Below are positions 48,850 through 60,900 of a stretch of DNA of 64,000 nt, in pieces (positions within the stretch are counted from its first letter, which is position 1; the number at the start of each line of letters is the position of its first letter). The notes below the pieces were generated by a model, which was given only the letters and a program-made list of their open reading frames with translations, ran no database searches and was not told where the DNA came from. The DNA is from Anisus vortex (taxonomy: Eukaryota > Mollusca > Gastropoda > Planorbidae): positions 17,679,823 through 17,743,822 of the forward strand of contig OX421497.1 in NCBI GenBank assembly GCA_949126835.1, in the 5' to 3' direction. The translations under genes were made by a program, and so were the position numbers.

Positions 48850-49447
48850 CTGAAAGAAGACAAATTCAAACGTTACGGTTTGTTTAGTTTCTTGAATGTT
48901 TCAATGAATCCAATTGCTGACATACCACTAATATTAGTTAAATAATGAATTAACCTGGAACTGAAATGCTCTATCTAAATGTAGTCTTTATAATATTCAT
49001 CAAGTATTCAAAAGCATAAACTATACGCTAACATGAAGTCTATGTATAAATCTATTTACATTTTTAAAGGTTTCAGGTTGTTACATTATACTTTTGATTA
49101 ATAAACTGGTAAATAATAAATTCATAGAAAATATGAAAATATGTATATCTGTATACATTAAACATGTGTGTTATTACAACAGCCATGACCACATCTATAC
49201 CAATGTATATAATTTATGTAGATTTTTTATAACTATTCAATTTATAATAAAAAATGTCTAGTAATTCATTTCTCATATGATCTTCAAAACCCCCTGATGT
49301 ATAAATTCTTGATTTTAATGTTAATGGCTCAATTGTTAGATGTATATTACACGTGTAATGTATGATAAATCCAGATAAGTCGGTGTGAAGTAAAGGAATA
49401 TCAAATATTTTTTTAACATAAAAATCAAATGAATTTAAAGAAGCATT

Positions 49448-49504
<57 letters not shown>

Positions 49505-49640
49505 ATCTAGTAATTAAGTATCGATTTCACCTATTACTAGTATTGGTACAATATTGGTGACGAGTTCTGATACGTTGACATTCTAATGAAAGAGGGAAGA
49601 AAAAGTAGGCCTACGGAAGCTCGCTATTGTATGGAGTTAT
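48850..49640. other. Intron sequence with (TA)n tract
   Basis: Contains about 50 bp of TA repeats near 49450-49501. No exon was recognised between B1 and B2. Confidence 0.5.
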
Positions 49641-49644
49641 TGGA

Positions 49645-50100
49645 GTACGAGTAGGGTTGTCAGACGTCCGGCAAAAGGAGGACATGTACTCTTTTTTAGA
49701 CTACTGCCCTCCGTCCGGCAGGCAAAGCTAAAAACCTTTAAAATGTCTGGCTTTTATGTTCTTTTAGGGCGTACAGTATTAAACATAGTATTCACCTCTT
49801 AAGTATATAATTCATAAACAAGTGATCATTTGTACAAGAAAGAATGATCCGTTTTCTAAAAGACTCATGTAAAGTTTATTTTTCAAAGTTGTCCAAAAGC
49901 AAGATGCCTTTTAGCCTACTGTGAATTTATATGTTTTTTTTTATAACTGTTTCTTGTTCAGTTTACTATACGCACTTATTGGCAGCTCTTGTAATAAAAG
50001 TATAATGATTTCGAGTTTATATAGAAACTATTCAATTGACACACGCAATGTCTTCCTTTGTCTTCATTTTTTACTCTGGATGTCCTTCTTTTGACACCCA
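49645..50100. mobile_element. Probable non-autonomous TIR element (GGGTTGTCAGACGTCC type)
   Basis: The left GGGTTGTCAGACGTCC with GGAGGACATG and the right GGATGTCCTTCTTTTGACACCC are imperfect inverted ends. The interior is AT-rich with no coding frame. Target duplications could not be defined, so the boundaries are approximate. Confidence 0.5.
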
Positions 50101-50414
50101 TGTGTCTTTCCAAAGTAAGTACGGGAGAACAATTAGGGCATTTGTGATTTTAATTTCGTAACAGTGTAAGAAAGATATTCATTGAATAAATGCTTTATTA
50201 TTTTTTTAATGAGCTGAGGATAAAGAGATAGTTTGTGGCAATAGTGTATAGACAATTAACCAAGAGTTACTTTAGCGGTTACATTGGTTTATTATATAAA
50301 TACACATAAAAGTAATTTACAAGTAAACTCTACTCTTTATAAATAGATTGGCCACAAACAGACATAGAAAACAAATGGCCAAACTCCTAGCGATGAACGC
50401 TGCGATATACTTTA

Positions 50415-51007
50415 GAGTACAGTCTGAGAGTCTTGCTTGACCCTCACAGGCTCGGTTAGAGATTGTCTCTGGAACCACGCATATGTTTTGAGTACAGTCT
50501 GAGATTCTTGCTGACCCTCACAGGCTCGGTTAGAGATTGTCTCTGGACCCACGCATATGTTTTGAGTACAGTCTGAGATTCTTGCTGACCCTCACAGGCT
50601 CGGTTAGAGATTGTCTCTGGACCCACGCATATGTTTTGAGTACAGTCTGAGAGTCTTGCTGACCCTCACAGGCTCGGTTAGAGATTGTCTCTGGACCCAC
50701 GCATATGTTTTGAGTACAGTCTGAGAGTCTTGCTGACCCACTCAGGCTCGGTTAGAGATTGTCTCTGGACCCACGCATATGTTTTGAGTACAGTCTGAGA
50801 GTCTTGCTGACCCTCACAGGCTCGGTTAGAGATTGTCTCTGGACCTACGCATATGTTTTGAGTATAGTCTGAGAGTCTTGCTGACCCTCACAGGCTCGGT
50901 TAGAGATTGTCTCTGGACCCACGCATATGTTTTGAGTACAGTCTGAGAGTCTTGCTGACCCACTCAGGCTCGGTTAGAGATTGTCTCTGGACCCACGCAT
51001 ATGTTTT
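50415..51007. repeat. 74-bp tandem repeat, about 8 copies
   Basis: The units contain GTACAGTCTGAGAGTCTTGC, then CTCGGTTAGAGATTGTCTCT. The period is 74 bp, with one 75-bp unit at the left. It is GC-richer than its surroundings and intronic. Confidence 0.93.
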
Positions 51008-51369
51008 ATGTATGTTAGCTATTCTTGTATTGGATGTATTTCGCGCGATTGAATTAGTTGCACTCGCCTTCAGACTCATTATTTGCAATGGATTTTTCCT
51101 GTGAATAAAGTTAAGACTATTTCACTAGTATTTATTGAATCATATAATCTATGTCTGTAACGTTCTAGTGCCATGTATACCTGATTATCTTCGTTAGAAC
51201 CACGAACTTATAGTCTAAATAAACAAATAATTACTGTTTGACATTATTTACAATCACACCACAATAGAGGTCCTAAAAACATTTAACACACTTTCCTAAA
51301 TCCCATTATCATGACAGCGCTATGTCCCTTAACCCCTGCGCCAAGAGGAATAAAAACAACCATACTTAC

Positions 51370-51488
51370 ATATTGAATTAACCGGCATTGCGGTTTAGGC
51401 CAAACCTGTTCTGAATGACATGTAACTGACAGTGCATTGTTATCTTTGACAGACTCGGGCGTGCTACATGTAAACTTCTTGGGTAGAA
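51370..51488 (-). CDS. Ig-like exon B1 of gene 1 (most upstream exon seen)
   Basis: A 119-bp exon, phase 1 to phase 0, with acceptor TTTTACTTTTCAG and donor GTAAGT. It encodes LPKKFTCSTPESVKDN, then ALSVTCHSEQVWPKPQC and LIQY. It has the same length, phases and cysteine layout as the two gene 2 B1 exons. The upstream exon A and signal peptide of gene 1 were not found and may lie beyond 64 kb or be hidden by the mobile elements to the right. Confidence 0.78.
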
Positions 51489-51689
51489 CTGAAAAGTAAA
51501 AAAAACTCCCGATAGGAAAGCATTAAATTAACTTGAAGTGTATCTGCTCTGAAAGTCTAATCGTTTTTAAGTATATCATCTCCAAGAGAATATCTAAGAA
51601 AATATCTTTAAAGTCTAAATTCATGTATTCTAATTTAATAAATGCTATAAAACATAACATGTAAACTGCACTACAGTTAGAATGGTTTA

Positions 51690-52160
51690 AGAGAGTAAGT
51701 ATTAATGAAGAATTATGTAAGTTTTTTTCCCCAGAGAAGATCTAAGCGTCTTACCGAAGCTGGCGATAGCCCCCATTCAGACATGCCTTATATAATCGTC
51801 AACAGTAATAGAGTACAGAAGTTGCTGTCAAATCTCAACCTCAAAAATGCATCGGGCCTCGAGAATATTCCATGCCGTCTCCTTAGGGAATTATCCTCAG
51901 AATTGGCACCCGCCTTTATTTAATAAATCTCTGACCGCTTGCGAAATTCCTACAATCTGGAAACACGCCCAAGTGCAGACAGTCTTCAAGAAAGGGGATT
52001 TAAGCCAGTCAGTCAAATACAGGCCATCTCCATGACTAGTGTGTGATGCACTCTCATCGAACACGTCAGATTAGGGATCTCTAGCTACACGAATAGCAAC
52101 ATCATCATTACTGATGCCCAACACGGGTTCAGTAAAACCATTGCTATAAGAGTTTAGCTT
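51690..52160 (+). pseudogene. LINE reverse transcriptase fragment
   Basis: The plus strand encodes VQKLLSNLNLKNASGLENIP with RLLRELSSELAPAF. In a shifted frame it continues NKSLTACEIPTIWKHAQV with FKKGDLSQSVKYRP. These match the 'L-KASGPDGIP-RLLKELS---AP', 'IPxxWKxAxVxPIFKKG' and 'NYRPIS' blocks of Jockey/CR1-type reverse transcriptases. Later remnants include AQHGFSKT (about 52117-52140). Frameshifts and stops show it is inactive. Confidence 0.8.
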
Positions 52161-53029
52161 GACCTGTCCTGGATTACGCATCGACGGTTTGGGATCCCCA
52201 CCACCAACACCTGATATTAACATTGGAGATGACCCAACGACGTGCAGTACGTCACATCCTAAGGTCTACAGCCTCAAAACACGCGCCTCTGATTTGGTGG
52301 CCAAACTCCATACTGAGTTCCTACAATACAGCAGAGTGGTAGACAAGTCACCATGATGTACAAGAATGGACATGTCCACACAAGTCACCATGAAGCTCAG
52401 GGGAAGGAATGCGGCAACAGTTGCTCAGTTTCGTACAGTTCACTGCCCTATAGAGTCTAGGGGCCTATTCTGGAAGGTTAGGGCCCCACATGAACTCGCT
52501 GTGTTGAATCTGCAGGGAAGTAAAAGAGATGGGCTTTTAGATTACACTGCCTTTCAGGAACACAAAGTGGATGGGAACGGTAAACTGTGTGCACTGAACC
52601 TTTATTGTGGTGACTTTGTTACACTGCGTAGCACAAGTGTATTATGTCCCCAGAGCCTTAAGAGTAATCTAGGTTCTTATCTTACTCTGGAGAAGTGAGG
52701 TTCATGTCTGGCTCATTGTTGGAAGCAGTTGGTTCTTTATATACTTCTGTATTCATAAGCCTCAAAGGTTAGAGAAGTGTGTAAACTTCCGATATGTTCA
52801 CATTAAGGCACTCTGGCAGGTGAACGCACGGAGAACTACCTCTGTTGTGCATCCGCTTTTCATTGCACTGCTAAGAGGCCCCAAGCAGAGGTGGGGAGGA
52901 AGCAACAGTCCAACTTAAATCAGCCTTCGTTCCTGGATGTCCAGACCAAAAGTCTCGGATTTGTGCTACCGGGCGACAGTGCAGGTATACGAGCGACCCA
53001 CCAAATTAATGATACGAGGTAAAACACTA
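52161..53029. other. Unassigned sequence between LINE fragment and satellite
   Basis: A 110-codon plus-strand open frame lies at 52366-52698. It shows no domain I recognise and may be the rest of a mobile element. Confidence 0.35.
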
Positions 53030-53628
53030 CCGCAGGTGGGGAGTGAATTGAAGTGCATGTACTGCGGAGACCGTAGCCTATGTGGGGAGTGAAGTGAAGT
53101 GCATGTACTGCGGAGACCGTACCCTAGGTGGGGAACGAAGTGAAGTACATGTAGTGTGGAGACCGTAGCCTAGGTGGGGAGTGAATTGAAGTGCGTGTAC
53201 TGTGGAGACCGTACCCTAGGTGGGGAGTGAAGTGAAGTGCATGTACTGCAGAGACCGTACCCTAGGTGGGGAGTGAAGTGAAGTGCATGTACTGCAGAGA
53301 CCGTACCCTAGGTGGGGAGTGAAGTGAAGTACATATAGTGTGGAGACCGTAGCCTAGGTGGGGAGTGAATTGAAGTGCGTGTACTGTGGAGACCGTACCC
53401 TAGGTGGGGAGTGAAGTGAAGTGCATGTACTGCAGAGACCGTACCCTAGGTGGGGAGTGAATTGAAGTGCATGTACTGTGGAGACCGTACCCTAGGTGGG
53501 GAGTGAAGTGAAGTGCATGTACTGCGGAGACTGTACCCTAGGTGGGGAGTGAATTGAAGTGCATGTACTGTGGAGACCGTACCCTAGGTGGGGAGTGAAG
53601 TGAAGTACATGTACTGTGGAGACCGTAC
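53030..53628. repeat. 46-bp GC-rich satellite, left part
   Basis: The units contain TAGGTGGGGAGTGAAGTGAA, then GTGCATGTACTGCGGAGACC and GTACCC, a 46-bp period. Variants alternate AGTGAAGTGAAG and AGTGAATTGAAG. The array is interrupted by the LTR element at GTAC and resumes at 63135. Confidence 0.95.
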
Positions 53629-54301
53629 TGTTACGTCCACAATCCCCTTGTGGCCAGAGCTGTGTAGATCTTGCTGATAATTCTCGTTAGTCCTAGGGGA
53701 GACTTTAATTATTAGTATTTATGTTTCAGTATTACACGAACTCTTCTTATAGTCCTGGGCACAAATTCAGTATTTGTATTCCAACATTTCCTTTCTTGTA
53801 AATTATGGTAGTAGAAAAATCTTATAGTAATGTATACAACACAATAGGATAGTAACTTGACAAAGAAGCTTCAGTGTAACTGTTGTTGATAGTTTATTTC
53901 AGGTGGTATGTTCAATATATACAATATATCTATTATGTACAGTTAGAATAAAATAGTGCAAACACAAACGTTCAAAGGAACATATTTTGAAACTCTCTGT
54001 CTTTCAGACAAAACAAATCATTAAATACTATCCGAGTGGTGCAAGGGACAGACCCACTACCAGTAGGGGTGAAAATCATGGTAACATTACAAAACTCATA
54101 ACAAAACGATATGAACTTCCCCTATTAAATAATGAGTCGTTCCCAGACTCTGAGAATTTGAGATCAACACAGAATCCCAGCATTACCTAGAACCTTTCGT
54201 TTTCCTACTAAACGTCCTAATATTGTGTGTAGTAAGAAAAGAGAGAGAGAGGAGAATAAACATTGCGTGTTCCAATTCTTGGAAAAACAATATACATGAC
54301 A
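53629..54301 (-). repeat. 3' LTR of the Gmr1-like element
   Basis: It is 673 bp, begins TGTTACGTCC and ends ACATGACA on the plus strand, so both strands have TG...CA termini. Compared with the other LTR I saw three substitutions, so the insertion is young. Confidence 0.93.
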
Positions 54302-54315
54302 CGCCCCCACCCAAT
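54302..54315 (-). promoter_or_regulatory. Polypurine tract of the LTR element
   Basis: On the minus strand, ATTGGGTGGGGGCG ends exactly at the 3' LTR boundary. This is the expected position of the primer for plus-strand DNA synthesis. Confidence 0.6.
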
Positions 54316-55543
54316 GAAAGAAATAATGTACCATAATTACCCAAGTAATACTCAACATGGTACATTTTTCGTACTTAACACTATCGTTTTAACAACCAAC
54401 AATCAATGGAAGATTATAAGACAATTTAAGCAAACATGGCTCACTGGCACAACTAAATTATAAAAAGTGTCACTACCCAATGGTAATTGTGATTATAACG
54501 TGATGGACAAATATTTCCCCGTTAGTATTAATATTAACTAATGTCTCAACAAGTACAAATAATTCAAAAATATTCTAGTCATTCTTATTTTAACTATGTA
54601 CAGTTGTGTGGATTTCCACCAAAATTTGCAAAAAGTCTTAATCTATTTAAACAAATATAACATTGCTCAAACTCTGTCAATTTTCAACAGTTTACTTCTA
54701 ATATACAAACCAAAAGATAAGTAATACATAACTCGAATCAAACTATAGGTTACTTCCCCTTTAAATTACAGTGTCAACTTGACATTAACAGGGTTCATAC
54801 CTAAGATGATGATACTTCCCCTTTTCTCAAATATGAGGAGAAAATACGCTCTAGTTACGATTACTACAGTAATCTAAATATTAAAATGTAATCCACTATT
54901 ATGCGTTTTTGGCAAATTTGAAAGTTTAATATAAAAGTTTGTTCAGGGTTGAATGAGTGCCCACCTTTAGGTACATTTGTTTCCCTACCTTCCCGGATAT
55001 ATGGAATATATAACAACCTATATACAACATAGTGAATATCCACTAGTTTTTCCCATTCTATTACCATGATATAACAATTTAGCAATAGATTTCCAATATT
55101 ATCTATTAATTTATACCAATTAAGATTACATCTCTTTCTAAGATAAAAATTGTACATATTATTATTTAGTTCCATTCATTAACTAAAATAAAACAAGATA
55201 ATAAATCAACTAGCTCAAAGTTTTCCCACTTAATTGCATGTGATGACAATTACTTTTATCCATCCATATCAAGTAAATACGTGCATATTATATATTTATT
55301 GCATCATGCATCAACATTTAAATGGAATTTCTTTTCCATAATCAAATGAATTTAAAATATATCAGAACATCAATATTATACATGATTATAAGAATTATTA
55401 ATACTTTCAAAAGACTTGACTTCTGTATGATACAAGTATTCTATAGGTATTCCATAATCAAAATTCAAACGAATGATAGGTTATCATGACACATTCTTAA
55501 TGAATAAGTGAGATGATCTGAAAAAGAAGTATGGGTTATTCAG
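54316..55543. other. Non-coding 3' region of the LTR element
   Basis: About 1.2 kb between the pol stop codon and the polypurine tract. Only short frames occur. No envelope-like product (signal peptide plus membrane anchor) was recognised. Confidence 0.6.
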
Positions 55544-57952
55544 TCAATCATGTAGCACCCGAGATAGAGTATCAGCTGTGACGTTGTCCCTACCCCTCAG
55601 GTGTTTTATGTTTAAGTCATAGGCTTGGAGGAATAAGCTCCATCTAACAAGCCTCTGGTTTTGCTTGACCCTGGAGAGAAAAGTCAGAGGGTTGTGGTCG
55701 GTCAGTATTTCTATCGGGTACCCAGAGCTGTTTACATAGAAATCAAACTGTTTTAACGCTAGGATCAACCCTAAAAGTTCCTTCTCACTTGTATTATAAT
55801 TACGTTCATGGATATTGAATTTCTGTGAGTGGTAGCACACCGGGTGCTCCTCTCCGTGGTCATCCTGCTGAGTCAGCACCGCTCCCATCCCAGTATCGCA
55901 CGCGTCTACTGCAATTTTAAAGGGTCTATCAAAACGCGGGGTCACCAAAATAGGTGCCCTGGATAATCTTAACTTCAACTCATCAAACGCCTTTTGGCAC
56001 TTGTCAGACCAAACAAAGCGATTGTTCTTCTTTAGTAGGTCAGTTAAGGGGCAAGCTACCGTAGAAAAGTCCTGGCAAAACTTACGATAATACCCGGCCA
56101 TTCCAAGGTAACTACGGAGTTGTTTCCTTGTCTGTGGCACTGGGACATTCTGAATAGCTTCTATTTTAGCATTTACTGGTTTAACCTTTCCACCACCCAC
56201 TACATGTCCAAGATACTCGATAGTGGCATGTCCAAACTGACTCTTAGCCAGGTTTATTGTCAAATTGGCGTTATTCAGTCGTTCAAACAAGTGTCGTAGT
56301 TGACTGACATGTGTCTTGAAATCTGTACTATACACCACTATGTCGTCGAGGTAGGCATTACACTGGAAGATACCGCGAGTGAGGGTGTTTATAAGCCTTT
56401 GAAACGTCGCAGGGGCATTACGGAGTCCGAATGGCATGACCTTATACCTGTAAAGTCCGTCAGGTGTCACGAAGGCGGATACTTCCTGTGCCCGTGGCGT
56501 CAAAGGAATCTGAAAGTACGCGGAGAGAAGATCAATTTTTGTCACATACGTCGCATCACCTATCTTATCAATGAGGTCATCAATACGAGGAATGGGATAC
56601 GAGTCAGTCTTTGTCAAATTATTTAATTTCCTAAAGTCTGTACAAAACCGCAATGTGTTGTCGGCTTTTGGTACCAACACACAGGGTGAAGACCATTCGC
56701 TATCACATTCTTCCACTATGTCATTTTCTAACATATACTTCACCTCTGCTCTAATATGTTCAAGTCTGATGGGGTTAACTCTATATGGATGCTGTTTAAT
56801 TGGCCTGGCACCCTCAGTTAATACTACATCGTGTTCTATTAGATGTGTCCTCCTGGGAACATCTGTAAACAGTGACTTATATTCATGTACCAGCTCAATA
56901 ATCTTCTCCTTATCTTCTACCGGAAGATGTTGTAGCCTTGTATCTAAACTCTTAAGGGCATCTGTATTATTAAGTTTACTTTCTGCAAACTTATATTCTA
57001 TCCTAGATAAATCCGTCGGGACCCTAGCTAATGAAATCATGGGGACCTCCCGTGGTTTACTCTTTTCCCTGGAAACATAGGGCTTAAGCAAATTAATATG
57101 GCATACCCTCTGCTTTTGTCTCCGGTCAGGAGTCTTTATCAAATAATTGACCTCGCCAAGCTTTGACTCTATCTCATAGGGTCCACTAAACTTTGCACTT
57201 AAAGGCTGATTTTGCAAAGGTAGAAATACAAGAACTTTGTCACCTGGTGCAAAAGTTCTAGCTGTAGCTTTACGGTCATAGTTCTGTCTCATACGCTCCT
57301 GCATCTGTGGAAAATGAATCTTCACATGGTTAAAAGCATGATAAAGCCTATTTTTAAATTTATCTACATATGACAAAAGTCCAATCGGTTCACTGTCCGT
57401 TAGCCAAGTTTCATGTAGAAGTTTCAACGGACCTCTGACTGAGTGTCCATACACAAGTTCGAATGGGCTAAACCCCAGGGATTCCTGAGTGGCCTCCCTT
57501 GCAGCGAACAGTACATAAGGCACACCCTTATCCCAGTCTTTCTCGTTTTCATAACAGTACTTTTTAAGCATCGATTTTAATGTCTGATGAAACCTTTCCA
57601 GAGCTCCCTGGCTCTCAGGATGATAGGCACTTGATAGCCTATGGCTTATCCCTAATTGTTCCATGACTTGTTTGAAAATGTTCGAAGTAAAGTTAGTCCC
57701 CTGGTCGGACTGTACTGTCTTCGGTAGGCCATAACGTGTGAAGAAATTTGTCAGGGCGTCTACCACCTTCACTGTTGTTATGTTCCGCAACGGAATGGCT
57801 TCCGGGAAGCGAGTGGATGAACACATGACTGTGAGCAGGTATTGAAAACCGGCTTTTGTTTTCGGCAACGGGCCCACGCAATCAATGAGTATATGACTGA
57901 ATGGTTCGTCGAACGCTGGTATCGGCTGGAGTGGAGCGTAGTTGACTGACAT
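55544..57952 (-). CDS. Second pol frame: integrase core, GPY/F, reverse transcriptase, RNase H
   Basis: An open frame of 802 codons created by the internal duplication. The opening codons come from the junction, and the rest starts in mid-integrase. It holds the integrase catalytic residues (D in ILIDCVG, D in VQSDQGTNF, E in QGALERFHQ) but lacks the N-terminal zinc finger. It then has the GPY/F module (KFSGPYEIESK), a complete reverse transcriptase (FRKLNNL, LSAYFQIPL, MPFGLRNAPATF, the YLDD active site) and RNase H (AVDACDTGMGAVL, SEKELLGL, LTDHNPLTF, ADTLSRV). The stop is at 55544. It is out of frame with the upstream gag-pol frame. Without the duplication these would be one long polyprotein. 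It may still be expressed only if frameshifting occurs. Confidence 0.85.
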   Translation of the reverse strand: MSVNYAPLQPIPAFDEPFSHILIDCVGPLPKTKAGFQYLLTVMCSSTRFPEAIPLRNITTVKVVDALTNFFTRYGLPKTVQSDQGTNFTSNIFKQVMEQLGISHRLSSAYHPESQGALERFHQTLKSMLKKYCYENEKDWDKGVPYVLFAAREATQESLGFSPFELVYGHSVRGPLKLLHETWLTDSEPIGLLSYVDKFKNRLYHAFNHVKIHFPQMQERMRQNYDRKATARTFAPGDKVLVFLPLQNQPLSAKFSGPYEIESKLGEVNYLIKTPDRRQKQRVCHINLLKPYVSREKSKPREVPMISLARVPTDLSRIEYKFAESKLNNTDALKSLDTRLQHLPVEDKEKIIELVHEYKSLFTDVPRRTHLIEHDVVLTEGARPIKQHPYRVNPIRLEHIRAEVKYMLENDIVEECDSEWSSPCVLVPKADNTLRFCTDFRKLNNLTKTDSYPIPRIDDLIDKIGDATYVTKIDLLSAYFQIPLTPRAQEVSAFVTPDGLYRYKVMPFGLRNAPATFQRLINTLTRGIFQCNAYLDDIVVYSTDFKTHVSQLRHLFERLNNANLTINLAKSQFGHATIEYLGHVVGGGKVKPVNAKIEAIQNVPVPQTRKQLRSYLGMAGYYRKFCQDFSTVACPLTDLLKKNNRFVWSDKCQKAFDELKLRLSRAPILVTPRFDRPFKIAVDACDTGMGAVLTQQDDHGEEHPVCYHSQKFNIHERNYNTSEKELLGLILALKQFDFYVNSSGYPIEILTDHNPLTFLSRVKQNQRLVRWSLFLQAYDLNIKHLRGRDNVTADTLSRVLHD
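56296..57937 (-). repeat. Internal tandem duplication of pol, downstream copy (1,642 bp)
   Basis: It appears identical in sequence to 57938-59579, covering mid-integrase to mid-reverse transcriptase. The breakpoint shares only the bases CG between the two parental sites, as in end-joining or replication slippage. The length is not a multiple of three, so it shifts frame. Apparent identity means a very recent event or an assembly error. Confidence 0.92.
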
Positions 57953-60900
57953 GTGTCTTGAAATCTGTACTATACACCACTATGTCGTCGAGGTAGGCAT
58001 TACACTGGAAGATACCGCGAGTGAGGGTGTTTATAAGCCTTTGAAACGTCGCAGGGGCATTACGGAGTCCGAATGGCATGACCTTATACCTGTAAAGTCC
58101 GTCAGGTGTCACGAAGGCGGATACTTCCTGTGCCCGTGGCGTCAAAGGAATCTGAAAGTACGCGGAGAGAAGATCAATTTTTGTCACATACGTCGCATCA
58201 CCTATCTTATCAATGAGGTCATCAATACGAGGAATGGGATACGAGTCAGTCTTTGTCAAATTATTTAATTTCCTAAAGTCTGTACAAAACCGCAATGTGT
58301 TGTCGGCTTTTGGTACCAACACACAGGGTGAAGACCATTCGCTATCACATTCTTCCACTATGTCATTTTCTAACATATACTTCACCTCTGCTCTAATATG
58401 TTCAAGTCTGATGGGGTTAACTCTATATGGATGCTGTTTAATTGGCCTGGCACCCTCAGTTAATACTACATCGTGTTCTATTAGATGTGTCCTCCTGGGA
58501 ACATCTGTAAACAGTGACTTATATTCATGTACCAGCTCAATAATCTTCTCCTTATCTTCTACCGGAAGATGTTGTAGCCTTGTATCTAAACTCTTAAGGG
58601 CATCTGTATTATTAAGTTTACTTTCTGCAAACTTATATTCTATCCTAGATAAATCCGTCGGGACCCTAGCTAATGAAATCATGGGGACCTCCCGTGGTTT
58701 ACTCTTTTCCCTGGAAACATAGGGCTTAAGCAAATTAATATGGCATACCCTCTGCTTTTGTCTCCGGTCAGGAGTCTTTATCAAATAATTGACCTCGCCA
58801 AGCTTTGACTCTATCTCATAGGGTCCACTAAACTTTGCACTTAAAGGCTGATTTTGCAAAGGTAGAAATACAAGAACTTTGTCACCTGGTGCAAAAGTTC
58901 TAGCTGTAGCTTTACGGTCATAGTTCTGTCTCATACGCTCCTGCATCTGTGGAAAATGAATCTTCACATGGTTAAAAGCATGATAAAGCCTATTTTTAAA
59001 TTTATCTACATATGACAAAAGTCCAATCGGTTCACTGTCCGTTAGCCAAGTTTCATGTAGAAGTTTCAACGGACCTCTGACTGAGTGTCCATACACAAGT
59101 TCGAATGGGCTAAACCCCAGGGATTCCTGAGTGGCCTCCCTTGCAGCGAACAGTACATAAGGCACACCCTTATCCCAGTCTTTCTCGTTTTCATAACAGT
59201 ACTTTTTAAGCATCGATTTTAATGTCTGATGAAACCTTTCCAGAGCTCCCTGGCTCTCAGGATGATAGGCACTTGATAGCCTATGGCTTATCCCTAATTG
59301 TTCCATGACTTGTTTGAAAATGTTCGAAGTAAAGTTAGTCCCCTGGTCGGACTGTACTGTCTTCGGTAGGCCATAACGTGTGAAGAAATTTGTCAGGGCG
59401 TCTACCACCTTCACTGTTGTTATGTTCCGCAACGGAATGGCTTCCGGGAAGCGAGTGGATGAACACATGACTGTGAGCAGGTATTGAAAACCGGCTTTTG
59501 TTTTCGGCAACGGGCCCACGCAATCAATGAGTATATGACTGAATGGTTCGTCGAACGCTGGTATCGGCTGGAGTGGAGCGACAGGAATTCGTTGGTTAGG
59601 ACGTCCTACCATTTGGCATACGTGGCAAGTCTTGCAGTATTGTTCGACATCTCTTCTCAGTCCTGGCCAGTAGAAGTAAGGGAGGATACGGTGGTGCGTT
59701 TTTCGGACTCCCATGTGACCAGCGAAAGGAAGATCATGCGCCATACGCAGTATATCTTGACGATAGCACTTAGGTATTACAATCTGGTGAATACTGTCCC
59801 ACTCGTTTGTACCTGAGTTGAGCGGTTTCGACTTTCTCATCAACACTTCATCTTTTATGTAGAAACATTCCGCCATTGCATCTGCAGTCTTTTCATCAAC
59901 AGCTTTCATTCTGAGTTGCATTATTACTTCGTCATTCAATTGTTCTTTCACCAATTTCTGCTTTGGTGACAAAATGTTATCGTTCTCGGTTGCATCACCA
60001 GTTGTTAGTTCAGCAAAGAACGTAGCACTTAAATCGATGTCAGGTGTTTCTGTTATCACTGTTTCATTCGCATGTGTGTCTTCAGAACAGACAAGCACAT
60101 CTTTCGTTGCACTACACGGCGTAGCAGGAGTCTTTACCGACTTCTTTTTCTGCATTGCTCTTGTCAGTGCACATGTTGGGCGTTCATTGGCAGGACGTAG
60201 GTTTTTGTCCTCCGCCATCTTTGTCTCCAACACTTTAACCATGGGCTCGACAGTGACTCTGCCGCCCATAATGTCATTTCCTAATATCATGGAAACGCCT
60301 TTGACGGGTAGTGCGCGCCACACTCCCACTACGATGTTACCTGTAAAAATATCCGACTCGAGTTTTATTCTGTGCAGTGGAGCTTCCACAGCCTCCATAC
60401 TAGCACCTCTCAGCACAACAGACTCACCGGTACTGGTGGCATCCGTTAACGGCACACTGCCCTCCAGGATCACGCTGACAGCGGAACCCGTGTCACGTAA
60501 TATCTGTATTTTCTTCTTGCTGAGTACATCGACTTCTGTCGACACTGTCCCCTCGTAGACAAAGGGTCGAAAATCGGATAGGTCGTCCTCTTCCGGGACT
60601 TCAGGAACCATCTGTTCCTCACGGCCTTCTGAAAGCATAATAGATTGAGTACAGCTATTCTCTTTTACCTTAGATAGACTGTTCTCAAAAACCATCGACT
60701 CCACAACTATGGGCGATGCCGGCCGCATTTCTTTTGAGTTTCTTGACCCTGTGTTGCACACTTCTTCTGTCTGCTTGCTATCTTTCTGCACTCTGACACA
60801 GTGTAGAATAGCACCTTGCTTCTTGGTAAGGATCCAACAATCTTTCTTCATGTGGCCCTCTTTCTTGCAATTGAAACATACCACCTTTGCTTTATTTACA

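Noticed and set aside
54864..55175. Envelope-like gene downstream of pol
   Set aside because: The 103-codon frame has no signal peptide, membrane anchor or glycosylation pattern typical of envelope proteins.
56300..60558. Several plus-strand frames of 100 to 194 codons across the retrotransposon
   Set aside because: They lie antisense to the strong gag-pol frames, are duplicated along with the 1,642-bp segment, and have no recognisable domains.
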